Shown: positions 45,501 to 56,784 of the stretch, piece after piece
How the letters are laid out: each line of letters opens with the position of its first letter
How positions within the stretch are numbered: position 1 is the stretch's first letter
Assembly (NCBI RefSeq): GCF_032062135.1
Contig: NC_092859.1
Location: 27,044,210-27,108,209 of the forward strand
Direction: 5' to 3'
Source: Pyxicephalus adspersus
Taxonomy: Eukaryota > Chordata > Amphibia > Anura > Pyxicephalidae
Length of the DNA stretch: 64,000 nt
Position numbers and translations under genes: made by a program
The notes under the pieces: generated by a model
The model's input: the letters and a program-made list of their open reading frames with translations, nothing else
Told to the model about the DNA's origin: nothing
The model's database searches: none

Positions 45501-48500
45501 TTGGATGTTCCAAGTGTTTGCAAGGCTTCATATCATGCGTGTTATTTACCTTGCCTAATTTTCACTTCTGTGAGTTTAGATATTTTATTTGATTCAATAC
45601 ATATTAGCACATACGACACTTTGTGTTTCAGTTTTGCTTTTTTTTAAAAAATTCCCTACCTAAAATTCCCTACCTCTGAAAACTTCCCAAGCTGCTAAGT
45701 CTTTAAGTAGCCAATCGTATTGAAAGCACTGATGAGCAAGTTCCCAGTAATAATGAGGAGAAGCTACTTTAATATAATTAACCAGTGTTCACTTTAAATG
45801 TCATAAACTGCAACCTATCATGTGCCGATCATCTATCATTTGGTACATTCGAGACTTTGCAAAGCTGCCTTGGAGATCTAAAGTTTGGGAAGAATTAGTA
45901 TATACATTATGCAATAGTGGTGAACATCTATGATACAGTGTGGCCCCTGGCATATTCAGTAATGTCAAGTGTTCTAGTGCCCAGGGCCTGTAGATCTTGA
46001 CGCACTTCTGAGGTAATTGTCTCAGTGACTTTAGACAGCTCGGACTGTAGTAGGCCAGCAAGATTAATGTAAAGCCTATTTTCCGCTTCTGGAAGTGGAG
46101 ATGGGGGAGAGCACGTGGAGGGCTCCTGCGCTAACACAGAAAATCTGGAGCCATGATCATAGTGGTACAAATTATGGCTGGAAGGCACAGAGTTCTCTCC
46201 CTGTATGCTGGAGCAGCTATGATTAGCAGGCGAGTGGCTTGGGGAGGGGGGGGGGCAGAGAGGGCTGGGGGCCTCTTGTAAAGGACTACTGGCCTCCGGT
46301 GACCTGTGGGGCTGATCTCTCTCCCCTCCCTTGCTTCCCAATACCCGGTCACTACCTGGAGGAGAGCCGCTCTCTCTCCTCATCCCCTTCTGGGCTTCAG
46401 GGCCGCGTGGATCTCTGACCGCCGCCATCTTGGAAACAGGGCGCCCTGGCTGAGACCGTGATATACGGTCTTTCTGCTTGGCCCCTGTTTTCCCCACCAT
46501 TATGTGCCGGTGCCCAGTGATGCCGGGTGTTGCGGGAGCCCGTATGGAGCGTGGCTGCCGATCCAGTCCGCTACGGGGAGCCTGCAAGGAAGCCGGGGAG
46601 CGCCGAGCCGTCTAGCAAGCAGCCAGCTTGGACGGGCGGCGCATGCGCACTCACCAGTGTTCACTTTAAATGTCATAAACTGCAACCTATCATGTGCCGA
46701 TCATCTATCATTTGGTACATTCGAGACTTTGCAAAGCTGCCTGGGAGCTCTAAAGTTTGGGAAGAATTAGTATATACATTATGCAATAGTGGTGAACATC
46801 TATGATACAGTGTGGCCCCTGGCATATTCAGTAATGTCAAGTGTATTGCTGCAGAAAACTGGCCAGACTATGAATATGCTAAATAGATAGTAAACGACCA
46901 TGAACATGATGGAGTTGGTAAAGACTTTCCTTTAGAAGATAGTCATAGGCAGAAAACACATTACATTAGATTCCTGGAGTTATTTTACAGACCAATACTT
47001 TCACATTTGTACTTCTTGTAGCCCACCTTAATTTATTTTTATTGCATATGATATTTCTCTTAACTAGACATAGAAAGATAAAAGTCTTGTCCAGCACAGA
47101 AAATTGTAGGATATTGCAATATAACTATATCAAGTTGATTACCTACTAAAACCCAGTGTAAATAATTGTCTCTTCTACTCTATGGAATAAGAACCTTGCT
47201 AAGTGAAAGCAAAAACATGACTTTAGGGTGCCTGGGTGATACACAATAGGTGTCAAAGGTTTAAAGTTTGGGCACCAGGAACACACAGACTGGACAACTA
47301 AAGTTCCTACTGATATAATGATGCCCCTTGGAGTTCAGGGGTCCAGGGCAGGTCATTAAAAGTTCTTTTCATTCACAGATGATGGGCAGGGGACCAAAGG
47401 TACTTTAATCTTTCGAAGTATGCTAATCCGCTTACCTTCTACCGCCAGGTGGTTGAAAAAAAAAAGAGCCAAGTGGATTGGCTCAGTGTTTATTTTGGTT
47501 GATGTACAAGATTCCTAACAAACTACGGGAGGCTTATTGGTAAAAGTGGTGCAGCAGTACCTTGAACAAGTGAAAAATGTACACATTTTATTCCAGTGTT
47601 TTGTATAAACTAGAACAGTTCTGTTTTCTCACCATCTTCCTGCTGTGGGAGATCCCACCACACCGTAGGCAGTAAGAACGATGTCATGTGATTTACAGAA
47701 TTCCAACAGTTTCTTTTGGGTGAGGTATGGGTGACATTCCACCTGTTTTATTAATAATAGTAATAATAATAATAATAAAAGAACATATATTTAACAGCAA
47801 AAGCTCCTCCCCACTATGTTTTTTCAATGTTTATTCCAAACTGCAGAGAACTTCATCACATACCATCAGAGTGTTTTGGCTGGTGCTTTATCCATGAACC
47901 CCCAACTCACATGTACATTTCGAAAGCCTGTGTATTTTATTATTCAGAAAGGATTACAACATCTTTATATTCTTGTGGTTGTCTTTGTTTGCATCTGGAA
48001 GACTTACCTTTACCTCCTGTCCCTTTCACATGGATAGAAAGAGAAGGATAATCTCCCTAACAGGAATGAGATCGTATGTCAGGTTTACATTGCCTTGTAC
48101 ATTGCTTCATAAAGTCTGACCAATCTATATACAACATTCAATGGAAATTTTAAACCCCCCCCAAAAAAAATTAGGCCTTGTTTCTATGACGTAAGAACAA
48201 GGGTTGCATAGGTCTTTATTGAGACAGAGCCTGTTACTCAAGTTGGGTACTCATGTGAAGTTGGGTACTCAAGCTCTAACGTAAAAGGCATACTCTGATT
48301 CTGATGAATGAAATGGAGGGTCCAGATTTAAAGGGTGAAGCAGTCCTGGTTTGAAAGTTGCTTTTTTTATTATAAATAGGGGTCAAAAGTTAGCACTGCA
48401 GCCCACAGATCTGTAGCTAGAAAACTGTGGTGTTTCAAAGTTGCTATGGAAGGTAGGTCCAGGTTCATAATACACAATATGGTCCATAGGTCTGTATGTA

Positions 48501-51500
48501 TGCAGTGCCTAGCTTTCTGAATCTAGATTACTAATTAGGAACACTGTTGGTGGCCCAATCACCAGATCTAAATTCAACAAAACACTTCTGGGAACAGAAA
48601 GTTGTCAGTAGGCTTGATGTTTGGATTTGGTCAATCTGAAATCAACCTGAACAATGCCTGTTCGAGCCAAAGCCCAAAAATTAGCTATGTTTGCCAATCT
48701 TATACCTACCATGTTTTTTTTCCTGTAACACTCTAGCCATGCTACCCTAGTGCAAAAATCAGAGCCAGAGGAAGGCAAGGACATCTGTTCTCCTTTTTTG
48801 GTGGTTGCAAGCATAATATTGAATGCCTGCCAAACATACCTTGCCGGAGAAAGAGGAGGAGAGGGCTGGGTATCTTCCTGTGATCTGGTGCAGTGAGCAC
48901 GGTGCTTGCTAGTGTAATACTAATTGTACCGCTGCCTAAGTCTGTGTAGCAGGGGTCTGGGTACAAGTGGACTTGCTGTATTTTACCTATGAGGAATGGT
49001 TGAAAAGTATAAGATGTCTATGCCATTTTAGTCCCGTTTGAGAAGACCTAAACCATGAATCATGATCAGGCTGTCATCAGTGACCCCATCCCAATTATCT
49101 GCCATCGGTAATGATGCTGTTGGCACTTGCCAAAAGGGAAGAGGGATCACAGTGGCAGGAAGAAGAACTGACATTTTCCAAATGACAGGTTCAATGTCAT
49201 GGAGGAAGAGACTATGACATAAGAAAATGAGAAACAGGAGACTCAGCCTTTATCATCTCAGTCACAAGTCCACATCCCAGCCAGGCCACACATGGAAAAG
49301 GAGGAGAAGGAATAGGAGGATGTGGACCAAGAATACCGAGGAAGGAGAGGAGGCTGTTTAAAAAGACTTTTTACCTCCATTGCTATTATTAGCCATTGTC
49401 AGAGGATGAGAGGTGCAGGCAGAGGACACTATGGTTCTTTCTGACCCACATGAATCAGCCATAGGCAATTTAAGCCATATTAGTGCTTACATGGTAAAGT
49501 GCTTCAGAACAACCCTTGCATAGAGCACATCAAAAGTAATGTATTTTTTGTTGCTTTTGGTCTCGGAAGCTACACTACTATTTGTGAAGTGAGTAATCTA
49601 TGCCAAGGACTGAGACTGAGCAAATGGTCCTACCCATAATTAAAGATCCTTAACAAATTGTCAGGGTGATTGTATTAGTTGAACAAACTTTTACCAAAAA
49701 ATCAACCATCAGCCACCTTCTTCCAAAAGAAAAGCAGTCATGCACAAAAAACTAAGCCAGGTTTAGACTAATAAAAAATAAGGAAAATGTTCTGTGTGAA
49801 ACATATAAGCTTCATCAATGTAAACCCACATCTACCTGATTGCAGACTGGCTTGTATTTCAGGTTTGGTTTATTTAGGATCAGTTCCAGCAGCTGGCAGG
49901 TAAAGTTGGAAACTCCAATGGATTTGGCAAGTCCAGCATCTTTACATTTCTCCATCGCCTGCAAAGGGGGTAAATAAAGAGATACATGAGGGATTTGAGA
50001 TGAATAACCAACAAACCACATTCAGAACAAATAGGTTCATACACAGTCCTTGGGCAAGAATCTGACGTGTACATCGGCCTCCTAACACCATTCATGGATT
50101 CATCAGGACACATCCATTAATGACCAATGGGGAACAGCCTGCTATACAAGAATAGGGAGAAGAGTACAGCAGGATGCTGAATGTGCGTTCTTCCCCTCCC
50201 TTGTCCATGGAACAGACACTGTGTGTACAGCGCTCGTTTGTTCTTCTGTCATTCTCTTGCTGGAAATGATGAAAATTGCATGTGTATTCGCAGCCATAGT
50301 TGCTATCCTAGATAGACACTTGTGATCATCTTGGGTGAAAATGAATACTCCCTCTGACATTAGGTTTATCTGCTTTTCTATTGATAAAGGACATCACAAT
50401 CTTAGTCCAAGGGACAGTCTACTAACTGAACTCCATTGCCAGTTTATAAATGGAATAATCATTTAAATCCCAGTGCCTGTGCAGTTCATGGCTGCATTCA
50501 CAAATGTCTGACAAGGATCAGCCCCTAAGACTGAGAAAATGCTTTCTCTTGCCTGGAGCAGACTAATATCATCTCAGAAAAAAAGTTACAGATTTTATTT
50601 ATTAACAAAAAGTGGGGCTTTACAAAATGATATTGTTGAAGTATACAATAATATATCATGCATTTGTTCCTGAACACTTGTAAAGTTACTAAAACTTTTT
50701 TCTTAGACTGTATTCTATTTGTCTATTACATTTAAAACTCAGCAGGTTTACTTACCTCCCAAGTCTGTTGAAGATCAACATAGTCCAGCAATGCCATGCC
50801 ATTCTCATCAACAGGAAAGAGTTTATCGCCTGGCTAAGGAGTAATATTAATAAGCATGAATTATTTTTACAATTCAAAAAGTATTGACATTGTTCTCTTG
50901 TGTGCTCTTTAACTCATTTTCAATGTGTTAAAAGTATTTCTTTTTTTTTTATTTAAAGGAAAATACAAGGGACGGTAAGGCAGATGAAGCCAGGCAACCT
51001 TACAAACAGGAATTTAGACAGGCTAAGCCTGACTTTCTGTAGCATGCATGTTACAAGAAGCCCACAGTGTGCAATGAAATCAGTGAGCAACCTCAGTACA
51101 GTAAAGGAGCCTGTACAACTGAGGAAAGGTAAGGCTGAAGGTCAGCTTTAAATATATAAAGTGTATGTTCAGTAGAAACCTTAATTTTTGTTGAATATAG
51201 TTTGAGAGGGTTGGAATATTAGAAGGGTTTTTGTGCTATCTAGGGCTCTGTTAGATAAATATATGCTAACCTCCTGCAGACAGGTATTATTCCATACAGG
51301 AAGGAATGGACCTATACCAAAGATTTGCCATTCTATGAAAAAAGAGTTGACTGTGTTTGAACAGTAGCCTGAAATGTATATCTTTATGTCTGGAATATTT
51401 TCTTAATAAAACGCTATGTACCAGTGTACAGTGTAAAGCTGCAAGGAGATCACAAGCAATGCTGGAGATTAGTCCTTTGTCCTCTGCTTGCCTTTTTTTT

Positions 51501-53190
51501 ATTAACAGCTTCCACAATACAGGTTGTCTTTAAAAAGGACAGGTAGTCTAAATGCTACACCTAAACTGGCATCGTCATATGAGCAGGGGTAATACCATTT
51601 ATATGGCTCCCTTACTTGGAGTTATAAAAATGGCATATACTGGCACAACACAAACACAAAATATTTCATTTAGCCTTAATATATATCATTTTTAATGTAT
51701 TTTTTTTAGCTCAACTGCAATGTGTTCAAAGTAATAGGAATCTTTTGAGGGTTATCATTCTCAGTTTCCCCAGCATGATTCTTTACCTGTAGCGATATAG
51801 GAAAGTGGATGATAAAAAGGTGAACGTATTTCATTTGGAGGAAAGCAAGAGATTTTTCTAGAGCCGGACGAACCAGATGGGGCTGATGAAAAGTGCCCCA
51901 GAGCTGAAGACACAAAAAAGTATAAGCATATTAGACAACCAAAATGTGTAATGAAAGTGAAACTTCAAAAATCATCAAACTTCAAAATTAAACTTGTTTT
52001 GTCATAATGTCAAAAAAGTACATACATTAAAATCTTTAGTTAGTTTGAATTTTTTATAGTAAACATCTATTAAGAAGGACTTAAGGGGCTGTACTGCATT
52101 GCAGTTGCATACATGTGTTGACATACTGCAAATAGCAACCTAATGCCAATAACTCAACGCCTCTCTAGTGCATATGATTTGCAGTGCAGCACAATGCGCA
52201 GAAGCACATTGTGTTGTGGTGAGTACTTGTGCATGAGCAATTTGACCATTTCGAGGAATGCCCAGCTGACGACCATCAGGCCGCAAAGCCACTTGTCATG
52301 CCCATTAAAACACATATACGAGCCCCTTAACACACATAACATGCCCCGCGATCCACAGATTACCACCTAAAACAATATCAGCAAAAGCACTGCCTAAATC
52401 CAACCAGCCCCACCCAAAACAAGTCACTTGAACCCTTAAGACCACCACTCCAATTCCTAAAAGCACCCGCTAACAAGAAAGTAAATGCGGACGGATAAAG
52501 AATTGAAAATGATGAGACTCCTATCGACCAAGTCTTCTAATCAATTCCACTTCGAATACACTATGAGCTGCTTCTGTAGTCACTCCAGTCTGAAAGGAAT
52601 GAGATGAAAACTCCTTTGCATTCGTCCCTCCATCCACCAAACACTTGTGAAAAATTGCCAAGGAATGATAGCTTGACAAAAATGTTCAAACTGCCACTGC
52701 CGGGCATGCTGGTCCACCATCCACCCCAGCCAACTCACAAAACCCTGGCCGAACTGATCTTTTGACTGGACAATCCACTTAACGCCCAGCGCCAAGACTC
52801 ACTAATTCCCCAATTCTCAACGCCCCAAAAACACCAACACAAACACTGCCCCAAACAAACAGAACCTCATATCGCAACCTACAGACCTCCTCCACCCTTC
52901 TCAGCACCGCCACCAACAAAGCAAATGACACCTGCTGTCTTGTCCATCAGCCGCTTTCCCTTCCTTTAACCTTTCACCAGTTGTCTAACCAAAAACACCT
53001 TACTAAGGTCTCTCACTCCTAACAACCTAATTGGCCAATCTCGCCAACTTCTTGTTCACCACCACCACTGAAGCCCCCATCATAAAACACCTACACAAGA
53101 AATACACCAAGATACCAAAATACTCTTCTTCCTGCTGAGCCAAACCCCCACCCCACCCACTTCATAAAACTGCCACCACCACCTCCCCCC

Positions 53191-53226
<36 letters not shown>

Positions 53227-56200
53227 TGAATAAGCTGTTCAAGTCAACTGACTCATAGAATACTTGATCATACTGGCTACGATTTCAAAACTATTTTCCA
53301 CAGCTGCACGGAACAAGGTACACCCTGGCGTTCCACTCCAGGCAACAACCTGTGGAATCACTTCAACTGAAAGTGAGACAAAGAATCTGCAATTGTATCA
53401 ACAACTTCTGGGATATGCACAGCAAAAAAAGCAATATTCCACTGTAAACAGCCAAAACTAAATGCTGTAACAACCTGAGATAAAGCGGAAAAAAAGTCAT
53501 CGCTTGCACCACCTGCAAATGATCACAGCAAAAGAGAATACATTCATTCGCCAACTCATGCCCCCATAACTCCCACCAAGGTTCTGCACTGCACTGCAAC
53601 TCCTGCAGCTGAATCTTCTGCTGCTCACACGCCCTACCAACGTCTTCCTGTAACGTTGTCAACTTGTCCGCCCGTAACCTGCATTCCATGGCTACCATAT
53701 CTATGGTGATCCCTAAGAAAGCCAACTCTGTGGTGGGCCCCTCTGTCTTGTACCCCACCAACAAAACCCCAAATTGTTCAGTCATAAACTGAAACATCCC
53801 AAGCAGCACACTGCACATTGCAGTCCAATAAATAAGAAATCATCCAGGTAATGAGTGCACACAACAGCTAACAACACCGGTCCACAAAAAAGCACTTCTG
53901 CACCATAAACTCAGCCAACGGCGATCCCCTAAACAGTTCCCCCATTCATTTCATTGCCCAGCTTTGCCAACACAACATCTGGTTGCCTCAGCGCTGACTT
54001 CAGATTCTACGCCTTATCGATGGGGGCTCTAACAAATTGCATGGAAAATATGTCTATGAACTCATCTCTCCAAATTTGTTCCCACATGTCCTCCTGATGC
54101 CACACCTTTTCTGCCAAGCGCCTCCTGCACTGATGCCACTGGGCACCCTTCCGTCTCCTCTGCCACTGGCCCGTCCCGCTTGTCTAAACCTCTTTTAGCA
54201 CCCCATGACTTCCTCCACTGCCCTCAGCCCCTAGAGCTCCATGGCCCTCGTTCAGCCATCTAAGCCCAACAAAGGGCACGGACTATGTGCTTCCCGTCCT
54301 CTCAGTTATGCAGACCTTCCACGATTTCTGCCTTGCGCTTGCTTGCTTCGGGCCTGTCTTTACTTGAGGTATAACACCATGTGGAGTACAGTGTTAACAT
54401 GGCAGAAACAGGAAGATGGATACACATGCTCAGAGAAGAAAATGAAACCACTGACAATGAGGATGACATTTAGTGGTCATTTTGAACAACACTCAACATT
54501 AAGGCTGTTGCATGTTCCAACAGGTTTGCTACAGGAATATAGCCAGTTCACATAGATAGGGATACTTTACTTAACCTAGTAAATTAGATATCATTCTGCT
54601 GACTTCAACCATCCAGTCATGCCCAAGAAAAAACTTTGCAAGGCATGCCCAATCACAAGCAATGGATTTCCTTGCTTGTAATTGGGTATTCCTTGCAAAG
54701 TATATACATATTGACCAGCTAAATGAATTGACCCTTACGTTAATAAGAAATATTCCTATATTTCTTTAGTCAATCATCACCCACATTCCACAGTGGGTTA
54801 TAAATGCATTTAGTTCTGGCTTTTATAACCCACTGCGGGATGTCGGCTAAGAAGACTGTTATGCCCAAGACTTTGGGAAGGTTTCTAGTCGACCCTGGAG
54901 ATAACAAAAAGTTATATGCAATTGCCTAATTTGTTGTTTTACAATGTGAATATAGGTATACTTTAATAAATGTGAATCCAAGGAATATAGCAAAAGACCT
55001 CGTACACAAGATGCCAATTTTATACTCAGTTGATCATTCTGATCATCAGTACTAATTATGTTTATTATGTATTTGAAAACCACACACTTTCTCTCTTGCT
55101 CTTTCACTGTGCTGTCTGGCAAGTTTGCCCGTGCTGTGAGACTGACTGAAAAGAATTGTAGATCTTTTCAAACTAAAATAAATCACACAGAAGGTTTTAG
55201 GTTTTACATTTTACTGCTTGTTTTAGGTCTGCAAATGAAGATACCTTAGTTGTATAGAAGACATCTTCTCTTTTTAATTTCCCCTCCTCAAACTTTTCTT
55301 GAAAGACTTGGCCAATGCCTTTCTCAGTCCTATAGATGTAGGCGCAGTCAATATGGCGATAACCAACATCAAGGGCTATTTTCACAGCTTCTTTCACTGT
55401 ATCAATGTCAGACTAATATAAAAAGAATTTCTTGTATTAGAATTATTATTATTAATATTATGCATTGATCAATGGTCTAAAAACATACTTGGTCCAAAGT
55501 ATCTGAGCTTTCCACATCAGAGACAGACATCCAGTTTTGCTCAGCTGCTTCATAAGGAAGCTAAAAAAGAAACATTTTTTTTACTATACAAATACAAATT
55601 TAATTTTAGGCAATTTCCTCACATTTGTTTGACATAATTCAGTAGCTAATCTAAAATAATGATTCCTAGCATGAACACTCCACACATTTGCACATATGCT
55701 ACCCTTCATTGGGAATGATTTGCGTAAACAATTTGGGCTGTTCACTTACCAAGGTGAATTATCACCTTACAAAGGATAGTTCATTTAGCTTTTTAATGTG
55801 GTGCTTTGCAAAGAATCCCCAATCATGTGCAAGGATATCCAAAAAAAAAGAAAGAAAACAGGGTTTTGTAGCTTGCAGATGATTGGATGATTGAATACAG
55901 CAGAGTTTTTTCTCATTTACTAACCTATGTGAAACTATGCACGGAAATGATATACTTTGCTATGTGAAAAAGTAGGATGGAAGACTTTGCTATGTGAACA
56001 GCCAATATTCATTTATAAATCAATCTCTTTATCACAATAATATTACTAACCTATATGTATTTTTTTCACAAGCAATTTCCTAACTACTGCTAGCTGCATA
56101 TTTTTGCATTAGTTATTTACTAGCTGTATTTTGTATGGGTACCAATACAATATTCTTTAGTGATGTGCATATGCCCTGGCTGCTGTGCAGACAGCCTGAA

Positions 56201-56720
56201 AAAAAGGTTACAAATGACTCTGTGCTATGTTTATGCCTTTTTTCAGGTCAAGTGATAAGGAACAAATAGTGAGAAATTGTGAGAGGACTAGACCTGATTT
56301 AGAAAACACCTGCTAACCTTTACTAATATAAATTTTACATATTATTTTCCATCCCTGTGCTGCTGATCTCCATTCACTTTCATACACTTAGTATCAACAC
56401 GGCTACACATCATTCATCTGGACCAGCTTTCGGTGACAACAGTGGGTCAAGACTGGACAATTTCTGTGGGCAAGTTGTCGTCAGGGTTGCTGTGACATGG
56501 AAAGAATGCAAGAGCACAGCTAGGACACAAATATACATTGTTTATTTTAATTTGTTGCTACCTGCAGTAACAAGTATAAGGAAATAAAAAGTTGACTGTT
56601 ACTTACAATATTAGGGCTGAATGTACCCAGGGCAATCACTGGCATGCTGTGCCCATCATTGAGAAGCAGATGGAAGTCTTGGTTAAGTTGCAATCCTTTA
56701 TCCCGCTGAGGTGCTGACAT
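42547..56720 (-). CDS. AKR1C-like aldo-keto reductase (gene C), 10 exons
   Basis: Exons in transcript order: 56720-56607, 55560-55489, 55412-55245, 51903-51787, 50833-50756, 49958-49836, 47742-47633, 45039-44874, 44084-44002, 42577-42547. All are GT-AG, 1062 bases, 353 residues plus TAA. The tetrad is present: Asp and Tyr in [10 protein letters not shown], Lys in VFYTTK, His in LFIIHFP. By eye, exon 2 is 79% identical to gene B, and the extra exon only 46%. Oddities: the extra 24-residue exon; His for the cofactor Arg in [18 protein letters not shown] where YVDLF is usual; FTCQLLE for F-RRQLE in exon 5; and a shortened tail. The frame and splice sites are clean, so it looks like a working cytosolic reductase. 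Substrate unknown. It is the tandem paralogue of gene B. Confidence 0.92.
44002..44084 (-). CDS. Gene C exon 8
   Basis: 83 bases, acceptor TTGCATCAG, donor GTGAGT. Encodes [20 protein letters not shown] and then MHYWKYL. Confidence 0.93.
44874..45039 (-). CDS. Gene C exon 7
   Basis: 166 bases, acceptor TTTTTGTAG, donor GTAACA. Encodes [20 protein letters not shown] and [15 protein letters not shown]. His stands where the NADPH 2'-phosphate Arg is expected. Confidence 0.93.
45781..45972. repeat. 192-bp direct repeat, left copy
   Basis: Starts ACCAGTGTTCACTTTAAATG and ends CAGTAATGTCAAGTGT. It matches 46653-46844 over exactly 192 bases with two differences (CCTTGGAGATC against CCTGGGAGCTC). 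The copies flank 680 bases of LINE-like DNA, so they read as a target-site duplication. Confidence 0.92.
46431..46443 (-). promoter_or_regulatory. YY1-type motif in the LINE 5' region
   Basis: Minus strand CCAAGATGGCGGC, the consensus YY1 site found in many CpG promoters and L1 5' UTRs. Here it also encodes KMAAV of the ORF, so it may be coincidental to coding. Confidence 0.4.
46640..46650. promoter_or_regulatory. NRF1-type palindrome at the LINE 5' end
   Basis: CGCATGCGCA, the NRF1 consensus, at the very start of the insert. It is consistent with a LINE internal promoter. Confidence 0.45.
46653..46844. repeat. 192-bp direct repeat, right copy
   Basis: Second copy of 45781-45972 on the other side of the LINE-like insert, followed by ATTGCTGCAGAAAACTGGCC. 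Intron 6 of gene C lies around it. Confidence 0.92.
47633..47742 (-). CDS. Gene C exon 6
   Basis: 110 bases, acceptor AATAAAACAG, donor GTGAGA. Encodes [20 protein letters not shown] and [13 protein letters not shown](W). As in gene B, Gly follows the stacking Tyr. Confidence 0.94.
47755..47778. repeat. (TAA)n microsatellite
   Basis: AATAATAGTAATAATAATAA directly upstream of exon 6 of gene C. Confidence 0.8.
49836..49958 (-). CDS. Gene C exon 5
   Basis: 123 bases, acceptor CCCTTTGCAG, donor GTAGAT. Encodes [20 protein letters not shown] then [20 protein letters not shown] and Q. The usual RRQ after the F-N/T pair is CQL. Confidence 0.94.
50040..50370. repeat. Copy of the 480-855 repeat family
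   Basis: GAACAGACACTGTGTGTACA, GCTCGTTTGTTCTTCTGTC, TTGCTGGAAATGATGAAAAT and CTTGGGTGAAAATGAAT correspond to blocks at 480-800. The perfect hairpin of the first copy is not preserved. Confidence 0.55.
50756..50833 (-). CDS. Gene C exon 4
   Basis: 78 bases, acceptor ACTCCTTAG, donor GTAAGT. Encodes [20 protein letters not shown] and LQQTWE. Confidence 0.94.
51787..51903 (-). CDS. Gene C exon 3
   Basis: 117 bases, acceptor GTCTTCAG, donor GTAAAG. Encodes [20 protein letters not shown] and [16 protein letters not shown]. The tetrad His is present; the normally conserved Asp of YVDL is His. Confidence 0.94.
52230..54370 (-). mobile_element. Deleted Ngaro/DIRS-like retrotransposon copy
   Basis: Same orientation and order as the element at 58690-63870. 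The 5' edge (minus strand) shares GGCCTGTCTTTA near 54355 and CAGACCTTCCAC near 54310. The RT fragment at 53818-53700 has [27 protein letters not shown] and [11 protein letters not shown]. It jumps to [19 protein letters not shown] after LQELQ, so most of the connection and the first RNase H part is deleted. An SGNH start region with GGCCGCAAAGCCAC lies near 52275. Many stops; dead. It lies in intron 2 (between exons 2 and 3) of gene C. Confidence 0.85.
53195..53222. repeat. (CA)n microsatellite
   Basis: ACACACACACACACACACAC run of about 13 units inside the deleted Ngaro-like copy. Confidence 0.93.
55245..55412 (-). CDS. Gene C exon 2
   Basis: 168 bases, acceptor ATATTAG, donor GTATCT. Encodes [20 protein letters not shown], then [14 protein letters not shown] and REDVFYTTK, with catalytic Asp, Tyr and Lys. 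Confidence 0.95.
55489..55560 (-). CDS. Gene C extra exon (1b), 24 residues
   Basis: 72 bases, phase 0 at both ends, acceptor TTTTTTAG, donor GTATGT. Begins [10 protein letters not shown] and ends ESSDTLDQ. Same length, phase and position as in gene B, with 11 of 24 residues identical by eye. Confidence 0.85.
55735..56003. mobile_element. MITE with GGGCTGTTCAC inverted ends
   Basis: GGGCTGTTCACTTACCAAGG at the left and ACTTTGCTATGTGAACAGCC at the right are imperfect inverted repeats. Internal GGTGCTTTGCAAAGAATCCC resembles text at 54640-54710. In the first intron of gene C. No coding capacity. Confidence 0.6.
56607..56720 (-). CDS. Gene C exon 1 with start codon
   Basis: 114 bases, 38 codons: [20 protein letters not shown] and [18 protein letters not shown], donor GTAAGT. 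A at -3. 24 of 38 residues match gene B's exon 1, mostly the LLLNDGH-MPV-ALGTF core. Confidence 0.94.
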
Positions 56721-56776
56721 CGTTACTGTATTTACCCTGTATAAGATAAATGTTCATTTCATTGACAAGTCTCCAG

Positions 56777-56784
56777 TTTTTATA
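56777..56784 (-). promoter_or_regulatory. TATA box of gene C
   Basis: Minus strand CTATAAAAACTGG, 64 bases before the ATG. This predicts transcription start near 56753 and a 5' UTR of about 33 bases without a splice. The downstream ATGAACATTTATCT is shared with gene B. Confidence 0.65.

Larger units (their letters stand above)
45973..46652 (-). mobile_element. LINE 5'-end fragment (5' UTR and ORF1 start)
   Basis: On the minus strand this GC- and CpG-rich insert begins GAGTGCGCATGCGCCGCCCG, has a GCCGCCATCTTGG box, and carries an ORF with a Pro/Ser-rich start ([20 protein letters not shown]) leading to a heptad-like [20 protein letters not shown]. This resembles the N-terminal and coiled-coil part of an L1/Tx1-type ORF1. 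It ends abruptly after [11 protein letters not shown], with no 3' UTR, poly(A) or RT. Assignment to L1/Tx1 is inference. Confidence 0.6.

Noticed and set aside
45928..46587. 219-codon ORF as a possible host gene
   Set aside because: It runs from a CpG-rich LINE-like insert into the flanking 192-bp duplication; its last residues come from the duplicated target, not from a gene.
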